Assembly: GCF_013415115.1 (NCBI RefSeq)
Contig: NZ_JACCDD010000001.1
Span: 124,001-188,000 of the forward strand
DNA from: Vreelandella zhaodongensis
GTDB lineage: Bacteria; Pseudomonadota; Gammaproteobacteria; Pseudomonadales; Halomonadaceae
DNA: 64,000 bases
Direction: 5' to 3'
Positions 1 through 10,400 of the stretch are shown piece by piece (position 1 is the first letter of the stretch; each line of letters begins with the position of its first letter). Position numbers and translations under genes: made by a program. Below the pieces are notes generated by a model. The model ran no database searches, was not told where the DNA came from, and was given only the letters and a program-made list of their open reading frames with translations.

Positions 1-1188
1 CAGTGTGCCTAGCCGCCATAACCCGAATGTGCCACCCGCACCTACCGCAGTGAGGTCATCGCTAGCTTCTGATTGCAGCTCCATGGTAAAGAGGTTACTG
101 ATGCCGCGCCGGTAGCTACCGGCGGCGGCGGCTCCGCCATAGGCAAAATCGCGCTGGCCGAAGTGGCGGCGTAAGGCGCCAGCACTGATGCTGAAGCTGG
201 TTAAACCGGGCTGTAGCAGTTCGCTGGAAACGTAGAACGGAAGGTTGGTCGATACCTGCCGTCCTTGGCTATCTGTGGTGACTATCGTTGCGGTGCCCGC
301 GCCGGTGACCATCGGCATGTTCGTGACGGTGAAGGGGCCAGGAGTTAGCTCCATGGAGGATTGCCGCGAACCATCAATAAATAGATCAAGGGTGGTAGGT
401 ACGGCGGCTTCGCCAGAAAATTCGGGGAGTGGATGAGTGACCAAGTCGGGGCGAAGGGCAAAGTTTCGTGACACTTGAATACCGCCAAGGCGCACCGCAT
501 TAGTCCAGCCCAGTGGTCGTGTGATCACGTCACCAGCGGCGTACTGGATCATCCGCTCTTGATCAGCATACTCCCAGCGGGTGTCGAAACGTCGATAACC
601 TTCTTCAAGCCCGCTTTCGCCAGACATTATTTCTCGGTATATGCCGGAAGTGGTCAATGTACCAGCGTCACCGAATAGGCGTGCCTCGTGCCCCAAGCTT
701 GCTACTGTGGCGCCGTGTTGTGTGTCGCTGATGTAGGCATCGTAGTTGAGCAACGCGCCTGAGCTGCTTTGTAGTGGGTAGGTGTTGCTGTGGGGCGCAT
801 TGGTGTGAAGCTGATGCGGTAGCCAGTCAGCTGGAACCTCGAGATAGAGCCGCTGGCTGGGGCTGTGATAGCGTGCTTCTAGCCCACTTAATCGGCTGAT
901 ATTAATAATGTCATCTTGGTGATTAACGTGTTCACGGGGTAAGCCTAGCTCAAGAAGTACCTCGCGGCTGATAAGCAGCTCGCCATTTTGTTGGGTGACC
1001 TTCTCAACGCGTTGTGTCGAGCGTTGATTGATGATGATCTCTAAATGGAGCTCCCACGCGGCTTGTGCATCGCTGGCGCTTGGGGGCGGCGGCAATGCCT
1101 GACCCGCTGCTGGCATTGCGGTCAGCAGTAAAGCGCAGCTGCTTAAGGTGAAGCACATGTGAAGGTATCCGTAGGAGCGTATCGGCAT
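1..1188 (-). CDS. Fimbrial outer-membrane usher, Csu type (3' end outside window)
   Basis: Secretes pilin subunits through the outer membrane as a beta-barrel usher. The reading frame is open from an ATG at 1188 to the left edge (about 396 codons), so only the N-terminal half is visible. It starts with a signal peptide (basic N-region, hydrophobic stretch, AAGQA-like cleavage site near residue 31), followed by the usher N-terminal domain (residues LLISREVLLELGL and EVPADWLP). The ATG lies 8 nt after the chaperone stop, which indicates one operon; an in-frame ATG at 1158 is an alternative start. Placement after two SCPU pilins and a chaperone matches the archaic CsuA/B-A-B-C-D-E order. The barrel and the tip adhesin expected next would lie beyond the window. 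The family call is confident; the exact start is not. Confidence 0.85.
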   Translation of the reverse strand, partial: MPIRSYGYLHMCFTLSSCALLLTAMPAAGQALPPPPSASDAQAAWELHLEIIINQRSTQRVEKVTQQNGELLISREVLLELGLPREHVNHQDDIINISRLSGLEARYHSPSQRLYLEVPADWLPHQLHTNAPHSNTYPLQSSSGALLNYDAYISDTQHGATVASLGHEARLFGDAGTLTTSGIYREIMSGESGLEEGYRRFDTRWEYADQERMIQYAAGDVITRPLGWTNAVRLGGIQVSRNFALRPDLVTHPLPEFSGEAAVPTTLDLFIDGSRQSSMELTPGPFTVTNMPMVTGAGTATIVTTDSQGRQVSTNLPFYVSSELLQPGLTSFSISAGALRRHFGQRDFAYGGAAAAGSYRRGISNLFTMELQSEASDDLTAVGAGGTFGLWRLGTL

Positions 1189-1196
1189 ATCGGCAC

Positions 1197-1958
1197 CTAC
1201 TTGGGCGAGATACGGTGATTGACGCCCGCAATTTTCGCATGCAGTTCTCCAGTCGGCCTAAGGCCTTGAGGTAGCGGCCAGCGTTGCCGTTGGCCAGGAA
1301 GCACGTAGCCCAGTAGCCCATTGGTCACTTCAGAGCGGTGTCCTGACTGTTCGAAAGCCACTCGGCTAAGGCGGACATGATGTTGGCCAGTATTGCGGAT
1401 CTCTAGCTGTGAAGTTCCCCCTTGCTGAACGATTTTCCAAGTGAGTCCTGGGTAAGGTGCGTTGCTGCTGGCTATGCGTTCCGGCGGGGATGCTCCCTCG
1501 CCATAAACGAATAGCGGCAGCGAGTAACGCATCTGCAAACGTACGGCGGCTCGGGGTGCAGCTTGAGACTCGTGGTTAGGTGACAACGCCGGAATCTCGT
1601 CAACAATAATGCGGTAAGCCTGTTCTTGTCCGGGAGGTGGCGGAGTCTGACGAATCAAGCGTACTAGCTGCCGTTCGCCAGGAGCGATGGCCATCATCGG
1701 TGGGCTTCCAACGATTGCCTGCTGGGGTTGATAGTGGTCATCTCCTCCTTGTTGAGACCAGGAAAAGATGCGCAGCTGCATATTGGCTGTCTCGTTACCT
1801 CGATTTTCTAGCCAAAGCGCACTTGCTTGTTGATGACTCTCGATGACCGGATAAATCGGCCAAATCAACAGTGAGCTGGCTGCTACCGGAAAGGGCGCTA
1901 AAAGCATGCTCAGAAGCGTGATGATCCTAATAGGGTGACCAAAGCGCATTGCCAGCAT
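1197..1958 (-). CDS. Periplasmic pilus chaperone, PapD/CsuC-like
   Basis: A 253-aa PapD-like chaperone that would hold pilin subunits by donor-strand complementation and deliver them to the usher. Residues 1-27 form a signal peptide ending in FPVAAS. The N-terminal Ig-like domain shows the family pattern (ALWLENRG, then APGERQLVRLIRQTP near residues 92-106, containing the subunit-binding Arg region). The C-terminal domain has LPGQRQRWPLP. The length is typical of the family. It lies 51 nt downstream of the SCPU pilin and 8 nt upstream of the usher ATG, so it is translated from the same transcript. The archaic (gamma3) subtype is inferred from its SCPU pilin partners. Confidence 0.9.
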   Translation of the reverse strand: MLAMRFGHPIRIITLLSMLLAPFPVAASSLLIWPIYPVIESHQQASALWLENRGNETANMQLRIFSWSQQGGDDHYQPQQAIVGSPPMMAIAPGERQLVRLIRQTPPPPGQEQAYRIIVDEIPALSPNHESQAAPRAAVRLQMRYSLPLFVYGEGASPPERIASSNAPYPGLTWKIVQQGGTSQLEIRNTGQHHVRLSRVAFEQSGHRSEVTNGLLGYVLPGQRQRWPLPQGLRPTGELHAKIAGVNHRISPK

Positions 1959-2009
1959 GGGCTTTCTCCTTAAACCGGACGTGTCCTTGTCGCTGTCATC
2001 TTTTTAACG

Positions 2010-2531
2010 TCACCACTCCAGGGTTAGCACGAGCTCGTCGCGGTAGTTTCCGGCTGGTAGGTTGCCAGGCAGCGTTAAACTTCCCCAGACCGGCAGCGGA
2101 ATGTCATCAGGAGTTGTGGTGGTGTCGATGGTAATGGGCTGGTCAATGTCAATAGGGTTGACCGATGCGGCATCCTGGTAAAGCTGGTAAGCCAGCGTCT
2201 CGCTGCCATCTTCCCGTTTCAGTTGTCGTTCAGTCGTCGGTTGAAGGCCGCCATCAATGCGCATGCTTAACGGAATTCCAGGTGTGCAGCTGAGCGTAAA
2301 AGACCCTGACGCTAGCAACGACGCGCTGCGTGTTTCCTGGGAGAGTGCCGACGCGGAACCAAACGCCAAGCTGCCAAGCGTGCCCAATTGGGCGCCGTCA
2401 GCAGGGATGCTGTTATTGACAAGGCAGCCCGGTGTGATGGTTGCCGACACCATAAAGGTGTCGGTGGGGGAAGCCTGTGCTAGCCCCGCAACCATCATCA
2501 TCGGGCCGATGAGACGTAAACAGCGAGCCAT
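2010..2531 (-). CDS. Spore-coat-U (SCPU) domain pilin subunit
   Basis: A 173-aa secreted pilin-like protein. An N-terminal signal peptide ends near ASPT. The SCPU pattern follows: an early Cys (PGCLVNN), GTLGSLAFGSASAL, a second Cys (LSCTPG), and the C-terminal beta-strand NLPAGNYRDELVLTLEW that ends the family. Its stop is 51 nt before the chaperone and its start is 8 nt behind the stop of the larger SCPU gene. It is probably a minor or adaptor subunit (CsuA or CsuB position). The canonical Csu operon has three pilin-type genes before the chaperone; only two are seen here. Confidence 0.85.
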   Translation of the reverse strand: MARCLRLIGPMMMVAGLAQASPTDTFMVSATITPGCLVNNSIPADGAQLGTLGSLAFGSASALSQETRSASLLASGSFTLSCTPGIPLSMRIDGGLQPTTERQLKREDGSETLAYQLYQDAASVNPIDIDQPITIDTTTTPDDIPLPVWGSLTLPGNLPAGNYRDELVLTLEW

Positions 2532-2539
2532 TCGAGTCG

Positions 2540-3085
2540 TTACCAGGTCAGTTGAACTTGTAACGTATCTTCGTAAGTGCCTGCGGGCAGGTTGCCCGGG
2601 TCACCAAAGGCGCGTCCGTATAGATCGATTGACTGCGGGCCGTTGGTGAATTCGTCCAGCACGATGGTGCCGTTCAGGGCAAGTGTCTCCGTTCGAGCGG
2701 TATCCGTATACAGGGTGTAACCGACAAAGGCTGGCTCTGTCGTATCTTGCATTGCATGAATCGCGGGAGCGGCATCGCCATCATGCGCTCCATTCAGCAA
2801 CGTAAAGGTGGGAGCCACGCCAGGTGAGCAGAGCACGGTGATGCCTCCAGCACCGGCTACCTGGGCATCTGCCTGATCGAAGAGGGCTGAGTGAGTGCCA
2901 AATGCCAACTCACCAAAGTCAACCGCAGTGCCATCTTCGCCGTCAATTGAACAGCCAGCTTCAAGCGTGATCGAAGCGTCTATCGTTCCGCTTAAGGACT
3001 GTGCTTGCACCAAGCTTGGTAGGAGGGCAAGAGAGGCAAGAGCAGCGCTTAAACCAGTGGCCCGAGAGTATCTAGAGAGAAGCAT
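2540..3085 (-). CDS. Major SCPU-domain pilin, CsuA/B-like
   Basis: A 181-aa pilin and first gene of the operon. The ATG at 3085 was chosen because AAGGAGT sits about 8 nt upstream and a clean signal peptide follows (MLLSRYSRATGL ... VQAQS). The frame stays open upstream to 3235, but that stretch is AT-rich and not protein-like. SCPU hallmarks are an early Cys (AGCSIDG), VDFGELAFG, VLCSPG, and the terminal NLPAGTYEDTLQVQLTW strand. Homology to the next gene suggests duplication. It is likely the main shaft subunit of a Csu-type biofilm pilus. Confidence 0.88.
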   Translation of the reverse strand: MLLSRYSRATGLSAALASLALLPSLVQAQSLSGTIDASITLEAGCSIDGEDGTAVDFGELAFGTHSALFDQADAQVAGAGGITVLCSPGVAPTFTLLNGAHDGDAAPAIHAMQDTTEPAFVGYTLYTDTARTETLALNGTIVLDEFTNGPQSIDLYGRAFGDPGNLPAGTYEDTLQVQLTW

Positions 3086-4906
<1,821 letters not shown>

Positions 4907-4944
4907 TCGCTTTTATCAGCTAAACCACATACACTGCTTTTAAT

Positions 4945-4976
4945 ACAGTCCTTTCCCTTTGGGGAAGGGCTGTTTT
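4945..4976 (+). terminator. Rho-independent terminator of gdhA
   Basis: A 13-bp stem pairs ACAGTCCTTTCCC (4945-4957) with GGGGAAGGGCTGT (4961-4973), including two G-T wobbles and a TTT loop, followed by a T run. It lies 38 nt after the gdhA stop. Confidence 0.9.
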
Positions 4977-5030
4977 CATTGGTGCGTTATAAAAAACATC
5001 ACAGTTGATTACTTTCCAAGGAGAGTAGAA

Positions 5031-5444
5031 ATGGGGCAGCGTCCTCCTATTATGATTAATCGTCTTGATGCTGAACGTCTTCAGCGCTTGATTGATAATG
5101 CCGCTGATAAAGACATGATGGTGGCAGAGTTGCTCGAAGAGGAGTTGACCCGAGGGGAAGTGCTCGACCCTCAGGATATTCCTGACGATGTGGTAAGTAT
5201 GAATAGTCAGATACGCTTCACTGATCTGACCCGTGGGCGTCAGATGATTCGAACGTTGGTGTATCCCCACGCGCTTGATAGCGTTGAGGATGGTATCTCC
5301 GTAATGGCACCCATTGGCGCGGCACTTATTGGCTTGAGGGTAGGCGATGTGATCGAGTGGCCGCTTCCCAATAATACGGAAGTGCGTCTACGCATTGATG
5401 CGATATTTTGGCAGCCCGAGCGGGAAAAGCAGTTCCACCGATAA
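5031..5444 (+). CDS. rnk: Regulator of nucleoside diphosphate kinase, GreA/GreB-fold
   Basis: A 137-aa Rnk-type protein that binds RNA polymerase near the secondary channel in the characterised homologues. The ATG at 5031 follows AAGGAGAG at an ideal distance; an upstream in-frame ATG at 4959 falls inside the gdhA terminator and is rejected. The N-terminal part is a short coiled coil (RLDAERLQRLIDNA ... ELLEEELTR). The C-terminal FKBP-like GreA/B domain shows VSMNSQIRFTDL, LVYPHALD, ISVMAPIGAALIGLRVGD and VIEWPLPN. The length matches E. coli Rnk (136 aa). It lies alone between the gdhA terminator and the convergent rfaH operon end. Confidence 0.9.
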   Translation: MGQRPPIMINRLDAERLQRLIDNAADKDMMVAELLEEELTRGEVLDPQDIPDDVVSMNSQIRFTDLTRGRQMIRTLVYPHALDSVEDGISVMAPIGAALIGLRVGDVIEWPLPNNTEVRLRIDAIFWQPEREKQFHR

Positions 5445-5597
5445 GGCTGGGCGGCTCCGCCGCCGACGCGGGTGCCTCATTCGCTCGTTCCTCGTGAGAT
5501 TCGTTACACCGCGCTACGGTGCGTTCAAGCGATTGATTTTAATGGTTTTGTAGCGCGTAGCAAGCCTGCGGCGCACCCGCGGGGAGGGCCGAGGGTA

Positions 5598-6122
5598 TTA
5601 GCCCTCGCGCTTTTTCAGGCTGTCGACAGAGAGCTCGATACTCTGCGGGCGTTGCAGTACGTTAAGCAGCACAATGGCGCGCTCTTCACCTTTGCAGCGT
5701 TTGAATACCGCTTCGAGGTCTTTGAAAGGGCCGTCAGTAATCGTTACTTTTTCTCCGGCGCAGAAATAGCTGTGAATGCCTTCTTGGTGGTGCGGCTGTG
5801 CGCGTAAGGTCTCTACCAGTGCGTCGGGCACTGCCACAGGCGTGTTGCCGAAGGTGAGTAGGCGTAAGACACCACGGGTTGAGCGAATGGGCCGCCAGTT
5901 ACTCACCGTTTGATCCAGGCGGATAAATAGATAGTAAGGAAACAGTGGCTCGGTCACCGTGGTGAGCTTGCCCTGACGCTTACGCTTGGCGTTAAGCACA
6001 GGGTGGAACACGTCATACCCTTGGTTGGTAAGGTGTTCGGCCGCACGAAACGATTCCCCCCCTTTGCATTGAATCACGTACCAGCAAGGGGTTACCTCCT
6101 CGTAGGGTTCATTCACCTCCAT
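5598..6122 (-). CDS. rfaH: Operon-specific antiterminator RfaH (NusG paralogue)
   Basis: A 174-aa NusG-family elongation factor. RfaH proteins join RNA polymerase at ops elements and let it read through long surface-polysaccharide and virulence operons. The NGN domain is visible (CWYVIQCKGGESFRAAEHL; PLFPYYLFIRLD; WRPIRSTRGVLRLL), followed by the KOW-containing C-terminal domain (VTITDGPFKDLEAVFKRCKGEERAIVLLNVL). It is the last gene of the capsule/PKS operon, starting 3 nt after the oxoamine synthase stop. Being placed inside a long operon that it may itself control suggests autogenous positive control, which is inference: no ops-like GGCGGTAGC was found upstream of kpsC in this window. Confidence 0.92.
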   Translation of the reverse strand: MEVNEPYEEVTPCWYVIQCKGGESFRAAEHLTNQGYDVFHPVLNAKRKRQGKLTTVTEPLFPYYLFIRLDQTVSNWRPIRSTRGVLRLLTFGNTPVAVPDALVETLRAQPHHQEGIHSYFCAGEKVTITDGPFKDLEAVFKRCKGEERAIVLLNVLQRPQSIELSVDSLKKREG

Positions 6123-6125
6123 AGA

Positions 6126-7460
6126 TCAACCTTTGGCGTCAGCGATGAGCGTGGCGAGTATGTCTAGCGTCTGGTCAATGTGGGCCTGGGTGTGTTCGCA
6201 GGAAAGGAAAAAGCGCAGGCGAGCGCTCTTCTCGGGAACAGCGGGATACAAAATGGGTTGTACATTGATCTGTTTTTCGAGCAGCGCATGAGAGAGGTGT
6301 GCTGCCAGCGGTGAACTGCCGACGATAACAGGCACCACTGCCGAGCCGATGCTATGACCGGTGTCCATTCCTCGGGCTTGAGCTTGCTCAAGAAAGTAGC
6401 GTGAGATTGCCTGCAGCTTGGCAACACGCTCGGGTTCCTTGGACATTAGCTCAAGCACTTTAAGCGAAGGAGCCGCCACTTGCGCAGGCATGCCGACGCT
6501 ATAGAGAAAGCCTGGTGCAAAGTAGCGCAGGGTTTCGACGAGCGCTTTATTACCTGCAATATAACCACCGCAACCTGACAGCGTTTTACTCATGGTTCCC
6601 ATCCAGATATCAACATCGGTGGGGTCAATTGCAAAATGCTCTCGCAGGCCAAGGCCGGTCTCGCCCATAACGCCGAAGGAGTGGGCTTCATCTACCATGA
6701 GCCATACTTGGTGGCGCTGCTTTAATTCGATAAAGCGGGGCAGGTCAGGAATATCGCCGTCCATGCTGTAAAGCCCTTCGACCACCACTAGCACCCGTTC
6801 AAACTGATGACGATGGCGGTCTAGGAGTGTCTCTAGTGCAGCGGGATCGTTGTGGCTAAACGACATGCGCTTAGCGCCAGAGAGTTGGGCACCGACTAGC
6901 GAGCTGTTGTGAATGTACTCGTCGTGCAGCACCAGATCTTTTGGGCCTAGCAGATAACCCAGTGTGGATACGTTCGTCGCGTGACCACTGACGAAGGCAA
7001 CCGCATCTTCAACGCCATAGGTACTGGCAATCGCTTGCTCAAGCTCGCCATGGATAGGGCGTTCACCTGATACGACACGGCTTGCCGATACCGATGTGCC
7101 ATAGTGGGCGGCGGCTTCACACGCTGCCTGGACAACGCGTGGGTCGCCTGAGTAACCCAGGTAGTTGTAGCTAGCAAAGTTAATGCACTGGCGCCCGTTA
7201 ATCATGCTGGTGGCGCCAGCAAGCCCTTCATGTACCTTAAAGAAAGGGTCTTTAAGGCCCAGCTGTTCAGCGCCTTGGCGCATCATAGCAAGCTGCTGAT
7301 AGCCAGGATGAGCGTCGAATCGCGTAAAGCGCTCGGGAACTGGCCGTGTCGTGTCTGCCCCTGGAGCTCCAGGCCCTTGAGCGCTGGCGGCACGCGGCAT
7401 TTGGCGTTTGCGTGCCTGTTCCAGAAGTTGTCGTTTCAGTTCAGAGCGCTTTGCGGTCAT
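6126..7460 (-). CDS. Alpha-oxoamine synthase (RkpG / AONS / serine palmitoyltransferase-like)
   Basis: A PLP enzyme of 444 aa. The family condenses an acyl thioester with an amino acid, with decarboxylation, to give an amino ketone. Seen: an extra basic N-terminal stretch of about 50 aa, NFASYNYLGYSGDPRV, SASRVVSGERPIHGELE, the PLP aspartate motif DEAHSFGVMG, and the Schiff-base lysine in TMSKTLSGCGG (Lys292). It overlaps the PKS stop by 4 nt (ATGA), so the two are translationally coupled, and the PKS lacks a thioesterase. I infer it takes the acyl chain directly from the PKS ACP and releases a 3-keto sphingoid-like base. The nearest functional precedent is RkpG of the rhizobial rkp-1 capsule region. 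Biotin synthesis (BioF) is unlikely, since no bio genes are present. Confidence 0.9.
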   Translation of the reverse strand: MTAKRSELKRQLLEQARKRQMPRAASAQGPGAPGADTTRPVPERFTRFDAHPGYQQLAMMRQGAEQLGLKDPFFKVHEGLAGATSMINGRQCINFASYNYLGYSGDPRVVQAACEAAAHYGTSVSASRVVSGERPIHGELEQAIASTYGVEDAVAFVSGHATNVSTLGYLLGPKDLVLHDEYIHNSSLVGAQLSGAKRMSFSHNDPAALETLLDRHRHQFERVLVVVEGLYSMDGDIPDLPRFIELKQRHQVWLMVDEAHSFGVMGETGLGLREHFAIDPTDVDIWMGTMSKTLSGCGGYIAGNKALVETLRYFAPGFLYSVGMPAQVAAPSLKVLELMSKEPERVAKLQAISRYFLEQAQARGMDTGHSIGSAVVPVIVGSSPLAAHLSHALLEKQINVQPILYPAVPEKSARLRFFLSCEHTQAHIDQTLDILATLIADAKG

Positions 7461-10400
7461 GGTGTCTCGGTCGTAGATGTTGAAGCCGACTCTTTGGTGA
7501 GCCCGTCCGCCCCATGGCGAGCGGCCAGAGAGGCTAACGCATCTTGAGGCGCTTCTTCAACATCGTTGTCATGCTGATGTAACTTTTGAATCAGCACGCT
7601 GGCCAATTTGTTCAACGATGACGCCTCGCTTAGCACCATGACGGGCACTTGCACACCCAGCCGGTTTTCGATGGCGGTCATTAATTCAACGCCCATCAGC
7701 GAGTCAAATCCCATATCGTATACGGAGCGATTGACGTCAATTTTCTCCTCATCAATCAAGAGAATGCTGGCGAGTTCTGCACGTAGTAACTCGGTGACAG
7801 TGCTATGCATTTCTTCAGGAGTGAGATCGGCCAGCAGCGCACTGATATCATCATCGCTGTCGGCGCTGCCGTCATCGTCGCTGGTGCGGGCAATTTCATT
7901 AAACCTGGGTGCCTGGGCAGTTGGTAAGAAGCGCGCAAGTGCCCCCCATTCAAGCTCCAGTACGCCTAAACTTGGCCCCGGTGTCAGCAGCATTTGCTCC
8001 AGTACGTTAAGCGCGTCGTCTGAGCGCAGTGCAGAACCGCCTAAACGCTCTTGCAGCGCGTCACGCGTGCGGGTATTGCGTGCCAGGAAGCCGACGTCTT
8101 CGATCGCGCCCCAGCGCACGCACGTGGCGGGAAGACCCGCGGCGCGGCGGCGGGCTGCAAAGGCCTCCATCCAGTGGTTGGCAGCGACGTAGTTAGCTTG
8201 CCCTGGATTACCAAACAGCGTGGTGGCTGAGGAGTACAGTACGAAGAAGTCCAGCTCAATATCGCGGGTGAGAGCGTCCAGGTGACGGGCACCGTCAATT
8301 TTGGGTGCGAGTACCTTTTGGATGCGCTCAGCATCTAAATTGCGAATCAGGCCGTCATCGATCACCGTGGCAGCGTGCACGATACCCTTTAGCGAGCCAA
8401 GTTCGCGCTGTGCACGTGCTATGACACTGGCTAAGGCATCGTGATCGGTAATGTCACAGGCTGTTGCCAGCACATTGACACCTTGAGCTTCAAAGGCGGC
8501 GATGGCGGCTTGCGCTTCTTCACTGGTCGGGCCACTGCGGCTAAGCAACACAAGTTGACGTGCACCTTTGCTTACCAGCCATTGAGCGGTTTTGAGGCCG
8601 AAACCACCCAGCCCGCCGGTGACCAGATAGCAGGCCTCGGCAGCCAGTGCCATGGTGTCGGTGCCAAGTAGTTCGTTACGTGGCGGCGCAATGGGCTGTT
8701 CATAGGTCACCACGACTTTGCCGATCTGTCGCGCTTGCTGCATATAGCGGAAGGCGTCAATGACTTGGCTGTGGCTGAACGCGGTAAATGGCAGTGGGCT
8801 GAGCGTGCCGTCGTTAAACAGCGCCATCATTTCACCGAACAGACGCTGGGTAAGCGCGGGCTGTACTTTCATAAGCTGGTCGGAGTCGATGCCGAAGTAG
8901 CTTAAGTTGTTGCGGAACGGGCGCAGGCCAATATGGGTGTTTTCGTAGAAATCGCGTTTACCTAGCTCCAGGAAGCGACCAAACGGGCGCAGGGCGCGCA
9001 GGTTTTGGTTAATGGCTTCGCCTGCCAAGGAGTTAAGCACGATATCGACACCTTCGCCCTGGGTATCTTCCAGGATCTCTTCGGCAAAGGTGAGCGAGCG
9101 GGAGTCGTAAATGCGCTCCTCGCCCATCAAGCGCAAGAAGTCGCGCTTCTCTTCTGACCCAACAGTGGCGTAAATGTCGGCCCCCATCCACTGGGCGATT
9201 TGCAGGGCTGCAATGCCCACGCCACCCGCCGCGCCGTGAATGAGCACTTTCTCGCCGGGTTCCAGGCGCGCTAAGTGTTTCAGCGCGTAATACACCGTGA
9301 AGAAGGTGGTCGGAATAGTGGCCGCCGCCGCGTAACTAACACCTTCGGGCAGTGGCGCTACCGCATGCTGGCTGGCAATTAGGCGGTCGCTGAAGCTGGC
9401 AGGGCCAAAGCCGACGACGGCTTGACCGGGGGTAACGTGATTAACGTTAGCCCCTACCGCGATGACTTCACCGGAGAACTCAAGCCCGAGGGTTGGCCCA
9501 GCAAAGCCGTTTTCGATCGCTTCATCGGAAAGCAGACCCAGGGTGTACATCACATCGCGGAAATTAAGCCCGGTTGCTTTCACGCGAATTTCGACATCAT
9601 CTGCGCCAAGCTCAGGCAGTTGGCGTGGCCGCCACTGTAGCTGTCGCAACTGACCTGGTAGCGCAAAGCCGAGTGTCATTGCCTGACGCGGTGCAGTGCT
9701 AACTTGTTTCGCCGGATGAGGCGCTGGCAGTGTGCGTAGGCGGGTGGCAAAGCGTGAGCCTTCCGCGGTAACCACTAGTTCGTTTTCGCTATCTGGTGTG
9801 GCGAGTGTGGCGGCCAGAACGTCCAGTGCTGCATCATTGGGCGTAACAGGGAGATCAATCAACGTGACGCGATGGCCAACGGCTTCGTTAGCTAACGAGC
9901 GACCAAAGCCCCATAGAGCGGCGTCATCACCAGTGCTGGCCTCCTGGGTGGGCAGCCAAAGCGTTACAGGGGTGCCTTGTCCTTCAAGTCCGCTGGCTTC
10001 TAACGCCAAGGACCACTGTTGAGCCCTGTGGCAACGCTGCGTCTGTTCGGCAGTAGATGCCGCGCCGCGCTGTCGAAAATCAACAACGTTAAGGGCGCTG
10101 ACACCTTTTCCAAAACTTTCACCAAAGGCGGCCTGAGCTTCGTTTAGCAGTGCGGCGGGCACTGCGTCACTTACCGTAACCCAAACACTGTCGTTGCTAA
10201 AAGCGTCGTTGCTAACACCGTCGTTACCAGCATTGCTGTGACTAGCATAGCCGTTCGTATACACACGCAGCTTATTAGCCAGTCGCTCTGCCAGCGCTAG
10301 ATGGGGAGTATCGGCGACAATGAGGTGGTGGCTAACCGGGTTGCCTGTGGTGTTAGATTCATCGGCAAACGTTGCTGCTTGAGCGTGAAGCAGATAAGCA

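Noticed and set aside
6126..7460. Biotin gene bioF or threonine-linked kbl as identity of the oxoamine synthase
   Set aside because: No biotin or threonine genes nearby; it is coupled to the PKS and capsule genes.
7608..8192. 194-aa plus-strand frame opposite the PKS ACP/KR region
   Set aside because: Ser-rich antisense shadow of a GC-biased coding gene; the minus frame carries clear ACP and KR motifs.
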